Positions 5,813-5,844 of a DNA stretch of 5,844 nucleotides are shown here, one piece after another; position 1 is the stretch's first letter, and each line of letters begins with the position of its first letter. The notes under the pieces were generated by a model that saw nothing but the letters and a program-made list of their open reading frames with translations, made no database searches and was not told the DNA's origin. The stretch is from assembly GCA_006227095.1 (NCBI GenBank), contig SBFZ01000246.1, positions 1-5,844 of the forward strand, given 5' to 3'. The DNA comes from Bacteroidota bacterium. Lineage in GTDB: Bacteria; Bacteroidota; Bacteroidia; Bacteroidales; VadinHA17. The position numbers and the translations under genes were made by a program.

Positions 5813-5844
5813 TAAATACAGTTATTAATCTTTAACGTTCCAAC
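5813..5844 (-). promoter_or_regulatory. Weak candidate promoter of the small lipoprotein gene
   Basis: On the minus strand GTTG (5844-5841) is followed after 20 nt by TGTATTTA (5820-5813), which shares four of six fixed positions with TAnnTTTG. The box ends 22 nt before the ATG, a placement like that of the two other candidate promoters in this window. The match is poor and lies at the window edge. Confidence 0.25.

Overview
The window looks like ordinary chromosomal DNA from a member of the Bacteroidota, probably an environmental Bacteroidales-like lineage. The evidence is: lipoprotein signal peptides ending in a lipobox; a long Asp-box (BNR/sortilin-type) beta-propeller protein of a kind common in this phylum; a secreted protein whose predicted mature N-terminus is Gln; a Bacteroidota-type short RsmI-like methylase; mostly weak ribosome-binding sites; and at least one very good match to the phylum's unusual promoter (TTTG at -33, TAnnTTTG at -7). 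Taxonomy is inferred from these traits and was not tested by a search.

Layout from left to right. Positions 1-72 (+) hold the last 23 codons of a gene that reads like the C-terminal strand of an FKBP-type prolyl isomerase. It is followed 43 nt later by a complete FKBP lipoprotein gene (116-628, +), so the two look like a tandem FKBP operon leaving the left edge. Two strong hairpins (634-659 and 684-704) form a bidirectional terminator between this gene and the convergent large gene. That gene (748-3825, -) encodes a 1025-residue exported protein with at least ten Asp-box repeats in two propeller-like blocks, then Ig-like and helical C-terminal parts. Upstream of it on the same strand lies an RsmI-like SAM-dependent methyltransferase (3905-4606, -). 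A 186-bp divergent intergenic region follows, with a near-consensus Bacteroidota promoter driving a PhnP-like metallo-beta-lactamase-fold hydrolase (4793-5560, +). Only 23 nt beyond its stop is the convergent stop of a very small, strongly basic lipoprotein gene (5584-5790, -), whose promoter region runs to the right edge.

How the genes work together: apart from the FKBP pair, which probably act together on envelope protein folding, the neighbours do not form an obvious pathway. The methyltransferase and the hydrolase are cytoplasmic, divergently transcribed and of uncertain substrate. The propeller protein and small lipoprotein are envelope or secreted proteins of unknown role. I found no tRNA, rRNA, CRISPR array, insertion sequence, phage gene or clear new multi-gene system. 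The items most worth a second look are the small basic lipoprotein, the PhnP-like enzyme with a complete second zinc site and no phn genes beside it, the truncated RsmI-like enzyme, and the Tyr-rich insertion in the FKBP active-site loop. No stretch over 300 nt lacks a gene.
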